Counted from the stretch's first letter, positions 42,583-53,106 are shown. The stretch is DNA of 64,000 nucleotides from Amycolatopsis sp. CA-230715 (GCF_018736145.1 NZ_CP059997.1:271501-335500), one strand, 5' to 3'. Notes: a model not told the origin generated them from the sequence alone. Made by a program: numbers and translations.

Positions 42583-43692
42583 TCAGGCTCTGTTGAGCCG
42601 CGCCACGGTCTCGCCGTACTCCCGGACCAGATCGCCGAGCACGTCGGCCACCGGCCGCACGCGGTCCACCCTGCCCACGATCTGCCCAACCGGCATCGAC
42701 ACCACCGACGGGTCCTCCGCCGCGTGGATCCGGTTGTGCGCGTGGGAAACGAGCAGGTTCTGCAACGGCATCGGCAGCGGTTCCGGCGCGTCCGGCGCAG
42801 CCCACGCCTCGGTCCAGCGGGTCTTGAGCAGGCGCGCGGGCTTGCCGGTGTAGATCCGGGTGCGCACGGTGTCCGAAGAGGACGCGTCGACGAGTGCGCG
42901 CTGCATCGCGACGGATCCGCTCATGGTCTGCAGGTACTCCTCGGTGGCGAGCCAGAAGGAGCCCATCCACACCCCGGAGGCGCCGAGCGCGAGCGCCGCG
43001 GCGGCCTGGCGTCCCGAGCCGATCCCACCCGCGGCGAGCACCGGCGCGCGATCGCCGACGGCGTCCACGATCTCCGGCACGAGCACCATCGAGGCGATCT
43101 CCCCGGTGTGCCCGCCCGCTTCATACCCTTGTGCCACCACGAAATCGACGCCGTTGTCGACGTGGCGCACCGCGTGCTCGGCCTTCCCGGCGAGCGCCGC
43201 GACCGGCACCCCCCGCCCGTGCGCCTGCTCGATCACGTCGACCGGCGGCGAGCCGAGCGCGTTCGCGATGAGCTTGATCGGGTGCTTGAGCGCGACCTCC
43301 ACATGCGACCGCGCGACCGAGTGCAGCCAGCCGAGCACGCCTTCGCGCTCGTCGGTCTCGTCCGGCAGCGGCGGCACGCCGAGCTCGGTGAGTGTCTTGT
43401 CCACAAAGGACCGGTGGGTGTCCGGGATGAGCTTGGTCAGGTCCATCGAGGACCCCTCTTCGGGGATCTTCGACGGCATCACGATGTCCACACCGTACGG
43501 TTTCCCGCCGGTGTTCTCGTCCATCCAGCCGAGCACCGCGTCCAGTTCGGCCGCGTCGTTGAACCGGACGCAGCCGAGCACGCCGAGCCCGCCCGCCCTG
43601 CTGATCGCGGCCGCGACGTGCTCGGACGGGGTGAACCCGCACACCGGGTACTCGACGCCGAGCGTGTCGCACAGGGAGGTCCGCATGCCCAT
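42583..43692 (-). CDS. nitronate monooxygenase-family flavin oxidoreductase
   Basis: 369 residues from ATG 43692 (MGMRTSLCDTLGVEYPVCGF). FMN-binding TIM barrel: AQGYEAGGHTGE, VLAAGGIGSGRQAAAALALGA and GVWMGSFWLATEEYL are family signatures. The start overlaps the fadD19 stop (TGATG), so it is co-translated with a sterol side-chain gene. Like IpdC, it may be a flavin enzyme of sterol catabolism rather than a nitronate detoxifier. The substrate is not known. Confidence 0.82.
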   Translation of the reverse strand: MGMRTSLCDTLGVEYPVCGFTPSEHVAAAISRAGGLGVLGCVRFNDAAELDAVLGWMDENTGGKPYGVDIVMPSKIPEEGSSMDLTKLIPDTHRSFVDKTLTELGVPPLPDETDEREGVLGWLHSVARSHVEVALKHPIKLIANALGSPPVDVIEQAHGRGVPVAALAGKAEHAVRHVDNGVDFVVAQGYEAGGHTGEIASMVLVPEIVDAVGDRAPVLAAGGIGSGRQAAAALALGASGVWMGSFWLATEEYLQTMSGSVAMQRALVDASSSDTVRTRIYTGKPARLLKTRWTEAWAAPDAPEPLPMPLQNLLVSHAHNRIHAAEDPSVVSMPVGQIVGRVDRVRPVADVLGDLVREYGETVARLNRA

Positions 43693-45302
43693 CACCGTTC
43701 CGCCGAGGGCGCGTGCGCGGCCGCGTAGTCGCTCGCCCACCGGTAGTCCGGTTTCCCGCTCGGCGACCGCCCGATCTCCTCGGCGAGCCAGATCGTGCGC
43801 GGCACCTTGTACCCGGCGACCTCGGTGCGCACGTGCGCTTCGAGCGCGTCGAAGTCCGGCCGCTCCCCGTTCCTGGTCTGGACCACGGCGGCGACCCGCT
43901 GGCCGAGCCGGTCGTCCGGCACCCCGATCACGAGTGCGTCGAACACGTCCGGATGGGATTTGAGCGCGCCCTCGACCTCTTCGGGGTACACCTTCTCGCC
44001 CCCGGTGTTGACGCACTGCGACCCGCGGCCGAGCAGCGTGACGGTGCCGTCTTCCTCGTAGCGCGCGTAATCGCCCGGCACCACGTACCGCACGCCCCCG
44101 ATCTCGACGAAGATCGTCTCGGTCTTCGCGGGATCGTTGTAGTAGCCCAGCGGCACGTGCCCGCGCCTGCCGATCAGGCCGACCGCGCCGGGCTCCTTCG
44201 CGATCTCGGCACCGTTCTCGTCGATCAGGATCGCGTCCTGCCCGAAGTTCACCCTGGGGCCCGCCGTGTGGTCGGCGTCCTTGCTGACCATGCCGATCCC
44301 GGTGAACCCGCTCTCCGAGGAGCCGATCGCGTCGGTGATCACCACGTTCGGCAGCTCGTCGAGGAACTGCTGCTTGACGCTGTGGGAGAACAACGCGGCG
44401 TGGCTCGACACGGCGGCGAGCGAGGACGCGTCGTAGTCGCCTTCGCGGTAGGCCTCGATCAGCGGGCGGGCCATCGCGTCGCCGACGATCGTGAGCACCT
44501 GGACCTTGTTGTCCTGCACCGCTTTCCAGATCTCGTGCGCGTCGAACCTCGGCACGAACACCACCGGGCTGCCGGTGAACAGCGCGCCGAACGCCGCCCA
44601 CTGCGCGGCACCGTGGATCATCGGCGCGGCGGGGAGCCGGACGAGGCTGCCCTGCTTGCCCTGTTCCGCGAGCGTCCACTCGTCCGGCACGTACTCGCCG
44701 GTGATGAAGTTGATGCCGCCGCCGAGCGCGCGCCAGATGTCCTCGTGGCGCCACAGCACGCCCTTGGGGTATCCGGTGGTGCCGCCGGTGTAGAGGATGT
44801 ACAGGTCGTCGGCGCTGCGCTCGCCGAAGTCGCGCGCCGGCGAGCTTTCCGCGAGCGCGGTTTCGTACGCCACGCCGCCGTAGGCGGTGAAGTCGCGGTC
44901 GCTGCCATCCTCCACGACAAGAACGTGTTTCAGTTTCGGACTGTCCGGCAGCACGGCCGCGACCTTGTCCGAGTACTCGCGCTCGTGCACCAGCGCCACC
45001 AGGTCGGCGTTGGTGAACAGGTACTTCAGCTCACCGTGCACGTAGCGGTAGTTGACGTTGACGGCGATCGCCCGCAGCTTGTACGCCGCGAACATCGCCT
45101 CCAGTGTTTCGATCGAGTTGCGCGAGTACACGCCGACGTGGGAGCCGGCCCGCACCCCCTGCGCGGCGAGGTGGTGCGCCAGCCGGTTTGCCCGCTCGTC
45201 GAGTTCGGCGAACGTGACGCTGCGATCGCCGCAGACGACCGCGATCCGGTCCGGCACGGCGTCGACGGCGTGCTCGAGGAGATCCGCGATGTTGAGTGCC
45301 AC
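43692..45302 (-). CDS. fadD19: C24-steroid acyl-CoA synthetase (FadD19 type)
   Basis: 536 residues from GTG 45302. AMP-binding LYILYTGGTTGYPKGVLW, hinge region GRGSQCVNTGGEKVYPEEVE and the C-terminal SPSGKPDYRWA with the catalytic Lys. Divergence from an echA19-like gene across a KstR site copies the Rv3515c/Rv3516 arrangement. FadD19 activates the sterol side chain at C24/C26 and in Rhodococcus is needed for C24-branched plant sterols. Confidence 0.9.
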   Translation of the reverse strand: MALNIADLLEHAVDAVPDRIAVVCGDRSVTFAELDERANRLAHHLAAQGVRAGSHVGVYSRNSIETLEAMFAAYKLRAIAVNVNYRYVHGELKYLFTNADLVALVHEREYSDKVAAVLPDSPKLKHVLVVEDGSDRDFTAYGGVAYETALAESSPARDFGERSADDLYILYTGGTTGYPKGVLWRHEDIWRALGGGINFITGEYVPDEWTLAEQGKQGSLVRLPAAPMIHGAAQWAAFGALFTGSPVVFVPRFDAHEIWKAVQDNKVQVLTIVGDAMARPLIEAYREGDYDASSLAAVSSHAALFSHSVKQQFLDELPNVVITDAIGSSESGFTGIGMVSKDADHTAGPRVNFGQDAILIDENGAEIAKEPGAVGLIGRRGHVPLGYYNDPAKTETIFVEIGGVRYVVPGDYARYEEDGTVTLLGRGSQCVNTGGEKVYPEEVEGALKSHPDVFDALVIGVPDDRLGQRVAAVVQTRNGERPDFDALEAHVRTEVAGYKVPRTIWLAEEIGRSPSGKPDYRWASDYAAAHAPSAER

Positions 45303-45312
45303 TCAGCCAAAG

Positions 45313-45326
45313 TAGAACATGTTATC
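45313..45326. promoter_or_regulatory. KstR-type operator between fadD19 and echA19
   Basis: TAGAACATGTTATC, 10 bases from the fadD19 start and 41 bases before echA19. A single site would control both directions. Confidence 0.82.
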
Positions 45327-45367
45327 GTTGCGGGCAATAGGCTTCCCCGACCGTGGAGGTGCGCAGG

Positions 45368-46156
45368 ATGGCGGAACCGCACGCGCTGGTCCGGCAGGAG
45401 GGGCACACCCTCGTCGTCACCATGAACCGGCCGGAGGCGCGCAACGCGCTCACCGGCGAAATGCTCGGGATCATGGTCGAGGCGTGGGACCGCGTCGACG
45501 AGGACCCGGAGATCCGCGCCTGCGTGCTGACCGGCGCGGGCGGCGCGTTCTGCGCGGGTGCGGACCTGAAGTCGATGTCGCGGAACGCACCGGACAAAGC
45601 GTTCGAACGCGGCACGTTCGACCCGAGCCGGATCGAAGGCCTGCTGAAGGGACGGCGGCTGACGAAACCGCTCATCGCCGCCGTCGAAGGGCCCGCGATC
45701 GCGGGCGGCACCGAGATCCTGCAGGGCACCGACATCAGGGTGGCTGGCGAGAGCGCGAAGTTCGGCGTTTCCGAGGCGCGCTGGGGCCTGTTCCCGATGG
45801 GCGGGTCCGCGGTGCGCCTGCCCCGGCAGATCCCCTACACCCTCGCCGCCGACATCCTGCTGACCGGGCGGCACGTCAGCGCGGCGGAAGCCCGCGAAAT
45901 CGGGCTCATCGGCCACGTCGTGCCGGACGGCACCGCACTGGACAAGGCGCTGGAGCTCGCCGGTCTCGTCGCGGCGAACGGCCCGCTCGCCGTGCAGGCG
46001 ATCCTGCGCACCATGCGGGACACCGAAGGGATGCACGAGGAGGAAGCGTTCAAAGTGGACGCCCAGTACGGGATCGCGGTGTTCGCGAGCGAGGACGCGA
46101 AGGAGGGCCCGCGCGCGTTCACCGCGAAGCGGAGCCCGGAGTTCCGCGGGGTCTGA
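45368..46156 (+). CDS. echA19: enoyl-CoA hydratase (EchA19 type)
   Basis: 262 residues from ATG 45368 (GGAGG upstream). Crotonase fold: GAGGAFCAGADLKSM, VEGPAIAGGTEILQGTDIRV, and the second catalytic Glu region EARWGLFPMGGS. Hydrates a steroid side-chain enoyl-CoA. A 15-base-pair hairpin follows 10 bases after the stop. Confidence 0.9.
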   Translation: MAEPHALVRQEGHTLVVTMNRPEARNALTGEMLGIMVEAWDRVDEDPEIRACVLTGAGGAFCAGADLKSMSRNAPDKAFERGTFDPSRIEGLLKGRRLTKPLIAAVEGPAIAGGTEILQGTDIRVAGESAKFGVSEARWGLFPMGGSAVRLPRQIPYTLAADILLTGRHVSAAEAREIGLIGHVVPDGTALDKALELAGLVAANGPLAVQAILRTMRDTEGMHEEEAFKVDAQYGIAVFASEDAKEGPRAFTAKRSPEFRGV

Positions 46157-46165
46157 GCCGCTACC

Positions 46166-46202
46166 GCGCGCTGGCGGCGGTCGCGCACCGCCGCCAGCGC
46201 GC
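46166..46202. terminator. terminator between echA19 and a secreted protein gene
   Basis: Perfect 15-base stem GCGCGCTGGCGGCGG / CCGCCGCCAGCGCGC with a 7-base loop between convergent genes; no U-tract. Confidence 0.75.
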
Positions 46203-46208
46203 CGGGTC

Positions 46209-46628
46209 TCAGCCGAGGGCGAGGTTCGCGTCCTGGGCCGCGTTCAGGTCCGGCGAACCCGTCTTGGTCGCGTCGAGCGCCACGCCGACGGCGGCTGTGT
46301 GGCCTTTGACGTACTCCGTGGCCTCGTTGTCGTTTCCCACGGCGACGACCGCGGAGTGGCTGGCGCCGTCACAGGTGACGGCGACCTCGTTGCCGCCGAA
46401 GGCCGAGGCGGTGACGTCGTTGACGTAGGCGAGGATCTCCCCGGAGTACCCGGAGTCGCAGGTGTAGGTGACGTTCACGTCGACCGTGTCGTCGGCGGCC
46501 ACGACGGCGCTCACGATGCTCAGCGTCGCCGCCTCGGCCGACGCGGCGACGGCGGGTGCGGCGGCCAGCACGGACGCTCCGGCCGCCACGGCGGCGACGG
46601 CTCCGGCCAAGGCGAGAGCGGATCTCAT
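46209..46628 (-). CDS. secreted protein of 139 residues, unknown function
   Basis: ATG 46628 has AAGGAG eight bases upstream. Signal peptide about 1-29 (ALALAGAVAAVAAGASVLA, then APAVAA). The mature part of about 110 residues is rich in Val, Ala, Asp and Thr, with beta-strand character and two Cys (TYTCDSG and AVTCDGA) likely forming one disulfide. No catalytic motif. No KstR site nearby. Possibly a cell-surface or pilin-like immunoglobulin-type fold, but I do not recognise a family. Confidence 0.75.
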   Translation of the reverse strand: MRSALALAGAVAAVAAGASVLAAAPAVAASAEAATLSIVSAVVAADDTVDVNVTYTCDSGYSGEILAYVNDVTASAFGGNEVAVTCDGASHSAVVAVGNDNEATEYVKGHTAAVGVALDATKTGSPDLNAAQDANLALG

Positions 46629-46875
46629 CACGATCACTCCTTGTCCCGTTCACACGGGTTCGAGGGCAGGCACGACCCGGCGCACCGGGCCGCGCTGTGC
46701 GGGGGCGGTTTTCACCGGGACACCGTTGCCACCGCGAAACCGCGAGAGAAGCATCCAGCCTCACCGGCCCGCCCGACACCGCCGTTGCGACACAACGGGT
46801 TCCACCGCGGGGCGGATACCCGGACGAAACTTTTGCGCCGGTACCACTACATCACCTGTCGGCGAGGGAACGCCT

Positions 46876-47592
46876 TCAGCGCGCCCGGAGCGCGGTCACG
46901 GCGCGCGCCGGTGGATGCATGCTCCAGAGCCGTCCGCCGCGCCGCACGTCCTCGGCGCCGTCCTCCCGCAACGCGCGCGCGTAGGCTTCGGTGCCCTGGA
47001 AGTCGAGGATCACCAGCCTGCCCCCTGGCGCGAGCACGCGGTGCAGTTCGCGGATGGCGGTTTCCCGTTCCCCCTCGGGCAGGTTGTGCACGACGAGGCT
47101 GGCCAGCACGACGTCGAATTCGCCGTCCGGGAACGGGAGATCCCGCACGTCACCGTGGACGACCTCGACCCGGTCGCCGACACCGGCGGCGGCCAGGTTC
47201 GCTTCCAGCGCCGCCCGCGAATTGCCCGCCTGATCCTGAGCGCGCCAGATGTCGGCGCCGACCACCCGTCCCATCGGCACGCGCCGCGCCACCTCGACGA
47301 GCACCGGTCCCGTCCCCGGGCCGACCTCGAGCACCCGTTCGGTCCCCTTCAGCCGCACGCCGTCGAGCAGGCGCCGCCACTCGCGCCGCTTGCCGAGCAG
47401 GCTCCCCAGCACGCCCCAGGCGAACTGCGCCCAGGAGGCGGCGGCCCACACCGCCAGCACGAGCGCCACGACCGTCCACACCGGACCGTCCGCCGCCACG
47501 GCGGCCACCACCGCCGCGATCGTGCACACCGCTCCCAGCACCCCGAACGCCGCGAACACGCCCGGCGCGTCGATCCCGTATCGCTCTCGCAT
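46876..47592 (-). CDS. membrane-anchored class I SAM-dependent methyltransferase
   Basis: 238 residues. Two membrane segments (about 10-33 and 37-60), then a Rossmann methyltransferase domain: SAM site VLEVGPGTGPVLVEVA, acidic VVGADIW, and DVVLASLVVHNLPEGERETAIRELHRVL (split as DVVLASLVVHNLPEG). Divergent from a TetR gene, with two palindromes between, so it is probably the repressor's target. Substrate unknown; the anchor suggests a lipid or hydrophobic compound. Confidence 0.85.
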   Translation of the reverse strand: MRERYGIDAPGVFAAFGVLGAVCTIAAVVAAVAADGPVWTVVALVLAVWAAASWAQFAWGVLGSLLGKRREWRRLLDGVRLKGTERVLEVGPGTGPVLVEVARRVPMGRVVGADIWRAQDQAGNSRAALEANLAAAGVGDRVEVVHGDVRDLPFPDGEFDVVLASLVVHNLPEGERETAIRELHRVLAPGGRLVILDFQGTEAYARALREDGAEDVRRGGRLWSMHPPARAVTALRAR

Positions 47593-47629
47593 CTTTACAA
47601 CGTAAAGCCGACTGCTTTACGATGTAAAG
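47593..47629. promoter_or_regulatory. two TetR operators overlapping both divergent starts
   Basis: CTTTACAACGTAAAG at 47593-47607 and CTTTACGATGTAAAG at 47615-47629, both near-perfect 15-base palindromes with 22-base spacing. The first abuts the methyltransferase ATG, the second ends one base before the TetR ATG. There is no room for a ribosome binding site on the TetR side, so that mRNA is probably leaderless. Confidence 0.85.
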
Positions 47630-48238
47630 ATGCGGGGTGAGCTGACCAGGGACGGCATCGTGCGCGCGGCACTGCGGCTGGTGACCGAGGAGGGACTGGC
47701 CAAGCTGACGATGCGGCGGCTCGGGACCGAGCTCGGCGTCGAAGGAATGGCTCTCTACCACCATTTCCGGAACAAGGACGAGTTGCTGCAGGCGCTCGCC
47801 GAGTCCGTGTTCGAGGACCCTCCCCCGCCGACCGGCGACTGGCGCGCCGACTTCCGCGCGCTGAGCCACGCGGGCCGCGCCGCGCTGAACCGGTACCCCG
47901 AGGTGTTCCCGCTGCTCGTTTCCCGGCCGTTGACCGGAAAACCCGCGCTGCGCCACCGGGAAGCCCAGTACGCCGTGCTGCACGCCATGGGCCTGCGGGA
48001 CGAACGCCTGCTCGACGCGAGCCGCACCTGGGGCTCGTTCCTGCTCGGCTACGCGGTGGTCGAGCACGAGGCGCGCACCGGAACGCGATCCGGGCTGGAC
48101 TGGAGCCCGCCGCCCGCGGCGGAGTTCCCGCTCATCAGCGCGCTCGACCGCTTCCAGGGCGCGCGGACCTTCGACGAGCAGTTCGAGATCGGCCTCGACC
48201 ACGTCCTCGCGGCGATCGAAAACCTCGCCGGTGCCTAG
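47630..48238 (+). CDS. TetR/AcrR-family transcriptional repressor
   Basis: 202 residues. Helix-turn-helix at the N-terminus (AALRLVTEEGLAKLTMRRLG, then ALYHHFRNKDELL) and a TetR_C_1-like C-terminal ligand domain. It likely represses itself and the divergent methyltransferase through the two CTTTAC palindromes. ATG 47630 directly follows the second operator. Its end overlaps the convergent acyl-CoA synthetase gene by 4 bases. Confidence 0.9.
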   Translation: MRGELTRDGIVRAALRLVTEEGLAKLTMRRLGTELGVEGMALYHHFRNKDELLQALAESVFEDPPPPTGDWRADFRALSHAGRAALNRYPEVFPLLVSRPLTGKPALRHREAQYAVLHAMGLRDERLLDASRTWGSFLLGYAVVEHEARTGTRSGLDWSPPPAAEFPLISALDRFQGARTFDEQFEIGLDHVLAAIENLAGA

Positions 48239-49800
48239 ATCGCCGACCGGCCTGTCCAATAAGGATCGCGGAGCTTTCGCTTGTACAGCTTGCCGTTCGG
48301 GTCGCGGGGCAGCTCGTCGACGTAGTCGATGCTCTTGGGCAGCTTGAACTTCGCGAGCCTCCCCTTCGCGTAGTCGAGCAGTTCGCCGGTCAGCTCGTCG
48401 CCCGCGACGGCGTCCGGCGCGGGCTGCACGACGGCCTTGATCTCTTCGCCCCAGTCGTCGTGGGGCACCCCGAACACCGCGACGTCGGCGACCTTCGGGT
48501 GCATCACCAGTTCGCCTTCGATCTCGGCGGGGTAGATGTTCACGCCGCCGGAGATGATCAGGTCCGCCTTGCGGTCGTGCAGGAACAGGTACCCGTCCTC
48601 GTCGAGGTGCCCCACGTCGCCGAGGGTGAACAGGTCGCCGACGCGCGCTTTTTCCGTTTTGGCGCGGTCCTTGTGGTACTCGAACGTGGAGCCGCCCATC
48701 TTCAGGTACACGGTGCCGATCTGGCCAGCGGGCACTTCGGCACCCTCGTCGTCGAGGATCTTGACGACCGAACCGGGCCACGCCTTGCCCACCGAACCCG
48801 GTTTGCGGAGCCATTCCTCCCCGGTGATCGTGGTGCCGCCGCCCTCGGTCGCCGCGTAGTACTCGGTGACGACCGGGCCCCACCAGTCGAGCATCCGGCG
48901 TTTCACCTCCAGCGGGCACGGCGCGGCGCCGTGGATCATCGACCGCAGCGAGGACACGTCGTAGGCGTCGCGCACCTCGGGCGGCAGCGCGAGCAGGCGG
49001 CGGAACTGGGTCGGCACCATGTGGCTGTGCGTCACGCGGTACCGCTGGATGAGCCGCAGCATCTCCTCGGCGTCCCACCGGTCCATCAGCACCGCCGGGT
49101 GGCCGAGCTGGATCGAGATGGCGACGAAGTTGAGCACCGCCGTGTGGTAGAGCGGTGACCCGCACAGGTGCACGTGATCGTCACCGGGCGCGAGACCGAA
49201 GATGCCGAAGAACCAGGTCGACGCGGCGGGCACCTGATCGGGATCGGCGCCGGTCAGCGGGCGGCGCACACCCTTGGGGCGGCCGGTGGTGCCCGAGGTG
49301 TAGAGCATCGGCGAGCCCGCGGTCCGCTCGGCCGGCCTGCCGTCGCCCTCCCCCGCGCCCAGTTCCTCGATGCGCCGGAAGCCTTCGACGTGCCCGACCG
49401 CGAACCGCGCGCTCGCGGGCAGCCCGGCTTCCTCCGCCGCGGCCTCCGCGACGTCGGCGAACCGCTCGTGCGCCAGGAACGCCTTCGCGCCGCTGTCGGA
49501 AAGGATGTAGGCGACCTCTGGCCCGACGAGGTGCCAGTTGACCACCACGACGTACAGGCCCGACTGGATCGCGGCGAAGTACGCGGCGAGGAGTTCCTCG
49601 CCGTTGGGCTGCAGCACGACGATCGCGTCACCGGTTTCCAGGCCCAGCGCCCGCAGCCCGCGCGCGTAGGCGTTCGCCTTCGCGGCCAAGGCCCCGTAGC
49701 TCACCTCGGCGCCCTCCGGCGTCACCACGGCGATCCGCTCGGGGCTCTCGCCCGCGATGGTCCACAGGCCGATCGTCTCGCTGCTCACGCTAGTCGACAT
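48235..49800 (-). CDS. acyl-CoA synthetase, sterol regulon
   Basis: 521 residues. AMP-binding PMLYTSGTTGRPKGVRRP, YYAATEGGG, GDVGHLDEDGYLFLHDRKADLI and the catalytic Lys in DPNGKLYKRKL. A KstR-type site lies 10 bases upstream, and the divergent genes are DUF35-ltp4-ltp3, so it most likely activates a sterol side-chain acid (FadD17-like role). I cannot assign it to a named FadD with certainty. Confidence 0.85.
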   Translation of the reverse strand: MSTSVSSETIGLWTIAGESPERIAVVTPEGAEVSYGALAAKANAYARGLRALGLETGDAIVVLQPNGEELLAAYFAAIQSGLYVVVVNWHLVGPEVAYILSDSGAKAFLAHERFADVAEAAAEEAGLPASARFAVGHVEGFRRIEELGAGEGDGRPAERTAGSPMLYTSGTTGRPKGVRRPLTGADPDQVPAASTWFFGIFGLAPGDDHVHLCGSPLYHTAVLNFVAISIQLGHPAVLMDRWDAEEMLRLIQRYRVTHSHMVPTQFRRLLALPPEVRDAYDVSSLRSMIHGAAPCPLEVKRRMLDWWGPVVTEYYAATEGGGTTITGEEWLRKPGSVGKAWPGSVVKILDDEGAEVPAGQIGTVYLKMGGSTFEYHKDRAKTEKARVGDLFTLGDVGHLDEDGYLFLHDRKADLIISGGVNIYPAEIEGELVMHPKVADVAVFGVPHDDWGEEIKAVVQPAPDAVAGDELTGELLDYAKGRLAKFKLPKSIDYVDELPRDPNGKLYKRKLRDPYWTGRSAI

Positions 49801-49810
49801 ATCTCGAATC

Positions 49811-49824
49811 TAGAACGCGTTCCA
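49811..49824. promoter_or_regulatory. KstR-type operator of the acyl-CoA synthetase gene
   Basis: TAGAACGCGTTCCA, a full match to T-N2-AAC-N2-GTT-N2-A, 10 bases from the ATG at 49800. Confidence 0.85.
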
Positions 49825-49865
49825 CGTCAAGACAAGGGCCCGAGGCAGACGCTTGCCGAGATATC

Positions 49866-49879
49866 GAGAACGTGTTTCA
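49866..49879. promoter_or_regulatory. KstR-type operator of the DUF35-ltp4-ltp3 operon
   Basis: GAGAACGTGTTTCA, first base differs from consensus. It ends 8 bases before the GTG of the DUF35 gene, so it would block transcription right at the start; that mRNA may be leaderless. Confidence 0.78.
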
Positions 49880-49887
49880 CTTCATCC

Positions 49888-50871
49888 GTGATTGTCGCCG
49901 AGAAACCCCTCTCCGCGCCGCTGAACGTGGGATTCGACTACACCCGCTCGGTCGGACCGGTACTGGGCACCTTCGTCAACGGCCTGCGCGAGCGCCGGAT
50001 CCACGGGGTGCGCGGCACCGACGGCCGGGTGCACGTGCCGCCCGTCGAGTACGACCCGGTGACCGCGGCGCCGCTGACCGAGTTCGTCGAAGTGGGCACC
50101 GAGGGCACCGTGCTGTCCTGGTCGTGGGTCGCCGAGCCCCTCGAAGGGCAGCCCCTCGCCCGCCCGTTCGCCTGGGCGCTGATCCGGCTCGACGGCGCGG
50201 ACACCGCACTGCTGCACGCCGTGGACGCGGGCGCGCCGGAGCGCGTCCGCACCGGCACGCGGGTCCGGGTCCGGTGGGCGGCGGAAACCGTGGGCCACAT
50301 CAGGGACATCGCGTGCTTCGTCCTCCTCGGCGACGACGACGGCGCGGCCGTCCCCGATCCCTCGCCGGTCGCGGAGCGCGCGGACGGCGACCCGGTGTCC
50401 ATTGTGATCACTCCGGTGCACCTGAAGTACCAGCATTCGGTGTCGCCTGGCGAAAGCCGCTACCTGCGCGCGCTCGGCGAGGGCAGGATGCTCGGCCAGC
50501 GCTGCCCGTCGTGCGAGAAGGTCTACATCCCGCCGCGCGGGTCGTGCCCGACCGACGGGGTGCCGACCACCGACGAGGTGGACCTGCCCGACACCGGGAT
50601 CATCACCACGTTCTGCATCGTCAACGTGCCGTTCCTCGGCCAGCGGATCAAACCGCCCTACGTGGCGGCCTACATCCTGCTCGACGGCGCCGACATCGCG
50701 TTCCTGCACCTCGTGCTCGGCTGCGACGCCGACGAGGTGCGGATGGGCATGCGGGTGCGCGCTTCGTGGAAACCCCGCGACGAATGGGGAACCACGCTGG
50801 AGAACATCGACCACTTCGAGCCGACCGGCGAGCCGGACGCGCCGTACGAGTCCTTCGCCCACCATCTCTGA
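49888..50871 (+). CDS. DUF35 OB-fold protein, partner of the Ltp aldolases (Rv3521 type)
   Basis: 327 residues from GTG 49888. Two DUF35-like halves: the first (about 30-160) lacks Cys, the second (about 190-310) begins with a zinc-ribbon CPSCEKVYIPPRGSCP followed by the OB fold (IITTFCIVNVPFLGQRI). DUF35 proteins bind thiolase-like lipid-transfer proteins to make active retro-aldolases, as in ChsH2-Ltp2. The gene order DUF35-ltp4-ltp3 matches Rv3521-Rv3522-Rv3523. Confidence 0.85.
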   Translation: MIVAEKPLSAPLNVGFDYTRSVGPVLGTFVNGLRERRIHGVRGTDGRVHVPPVEYDPVTAAPLTEFVEVGTEGTVLSWSWVAEPLEGQPLARPFAWALIRLDGADTALLHAVDAGAPERVRTGTRVRVRWAAETVGHIRDIACFVLLGDDDGAAVPDPSPVAERADGDPVSIVITPVHLKYQHSVSPGESRYLRALGEGRMLGQRCPSCEKVYIPPRGSCPTDGVPTTDEVDLPDTGIITTFCIVNVPFLGQRIKPPYVAAYILLDGADIAFLHLVLGCDADEVRMGMRVRASWKPRDEWGTTLENIDHFEPTGEPDAPYESFAHHL

Positions 50872-50884
50872 AAGGCGGACCGGG

Positions 50885-51939
50885 ATGGAAGACGTAGCGA
50901 TAGCGGGGTTCGCGCAGGCGCCGAACGTCCGCGAAACGCCGGGGACGACGAACGGCGTGGAGATGCTGGTGCCAATCTTCGCCGAGGTGTTCGCGGCCAC
51001 CGGACTGTCCAAAGAAGACATCGGGTTCTGGTGTTCCGGTTCGTCGGACTACCTCGCCGGGCGCGCGTTCTCGTTCATCGCGGCGGTGGACGCGATCGGC
51101 GCCTTCCCGCCGATCCACGAGTCGCACGTGGAAATGGACGCGGCGTGGGCGCTGTACGAAGCCTGGCTGAAGATCCGGATGGGTGAGGTGGACACCGCGC
51201 TCGTATACGGCTTCGGCAAGTCCTCGGCGGGTCAGCTGCGCCGCGTGCTCTCGCTCCAGCTCGACCCGTACGTCGTCGCTCCACTGTGGCCCGATTCGGT
51301 GAGCATCGCCGGGATCCAGGCCCGCTTCGGGCTCGAATCCGGGCGGTGGAGCGAAAAGGACCTCGCCGAGGTCGCGGCGCGCAGCCTCACCGACGCGACC
51401 GGCAACCCGCACGCGCAGCGCTCGCGCGCGGTGGAGGCCGCCGAACTCCTCGACACCCCCTACGTCGCGGATCCGTTGCGGGCGCACGACATCGCCCCGG
51501 TGACCGACGGCGCCGCGGTGATCGTGCTCGCCTCGGCCAGCCGCGCCGCGGATCTGGTGGAGCGGCCCGCGATCATCAGCGGGATCGAGCACCGGGTCGA
51601 CTCCCCCGTGCTCGGCGCGCGCGATCTCACGCGCTCGCCGTCGACCGAAGCCGCCGGGCGCGCACTCGATCTGGACGGCGTCGAAGTCGCCGAGTTGCAC
51701 GCGCCGTTCTCGCACCAGGAACTCATCTTGCGCGCGGAACTGGGCCTCGGCGACGACGTGCGGATCACCCCGTCCGGCGGCGCGCTCGCCGGCAACCCGA
51801 TGTTCTCGGCCGGGCTGGCGCGGATCGGGGAGGCGGCGAAGCGCATCCACGACGGCAGCGCGCGCAAGGCGCTCGCGCACGCCACCAGCGGGCCCGTCCT
51901 GCAGCAGAACCTGGTCGCCGTCCTGGAGGGCGTGAACTG

Positions 51940-51940
<1 letters not shown>
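50885..51940 (+). CDS. ltp4: thiolase-like lipid-transfer protein, sterol side-chain aldolase (Ltp4 type)
   Basis: 351 residues from ATG 50885 (GAAAGG upstream). SCPx/thiolase fold without the usual acyl-Cys motif. HVEMDAAWALYEAW, TPSGGALAGNPMFSAGLARI and ALAHATSGPVLQQN are typical of Ltp proteins. Works with the DUF35 partner and Ltp3. In Rhodococcus, Ltp3 and Ltp4 are required for C24-branched sterol side chains. The ltp3 ATG overlaps its stop (TGATG). Confidence 0.85.

Positions 51941-53106
<1,166 letters not shown>

Noticed and set aside
46629..46875. Possible gene in the 247-base gap between the secreted protein and the methyltransferase
   Set aside because: Open frames here are Arg/Pro-rich with no start signals; I see only a short weak palindrome near 46645.
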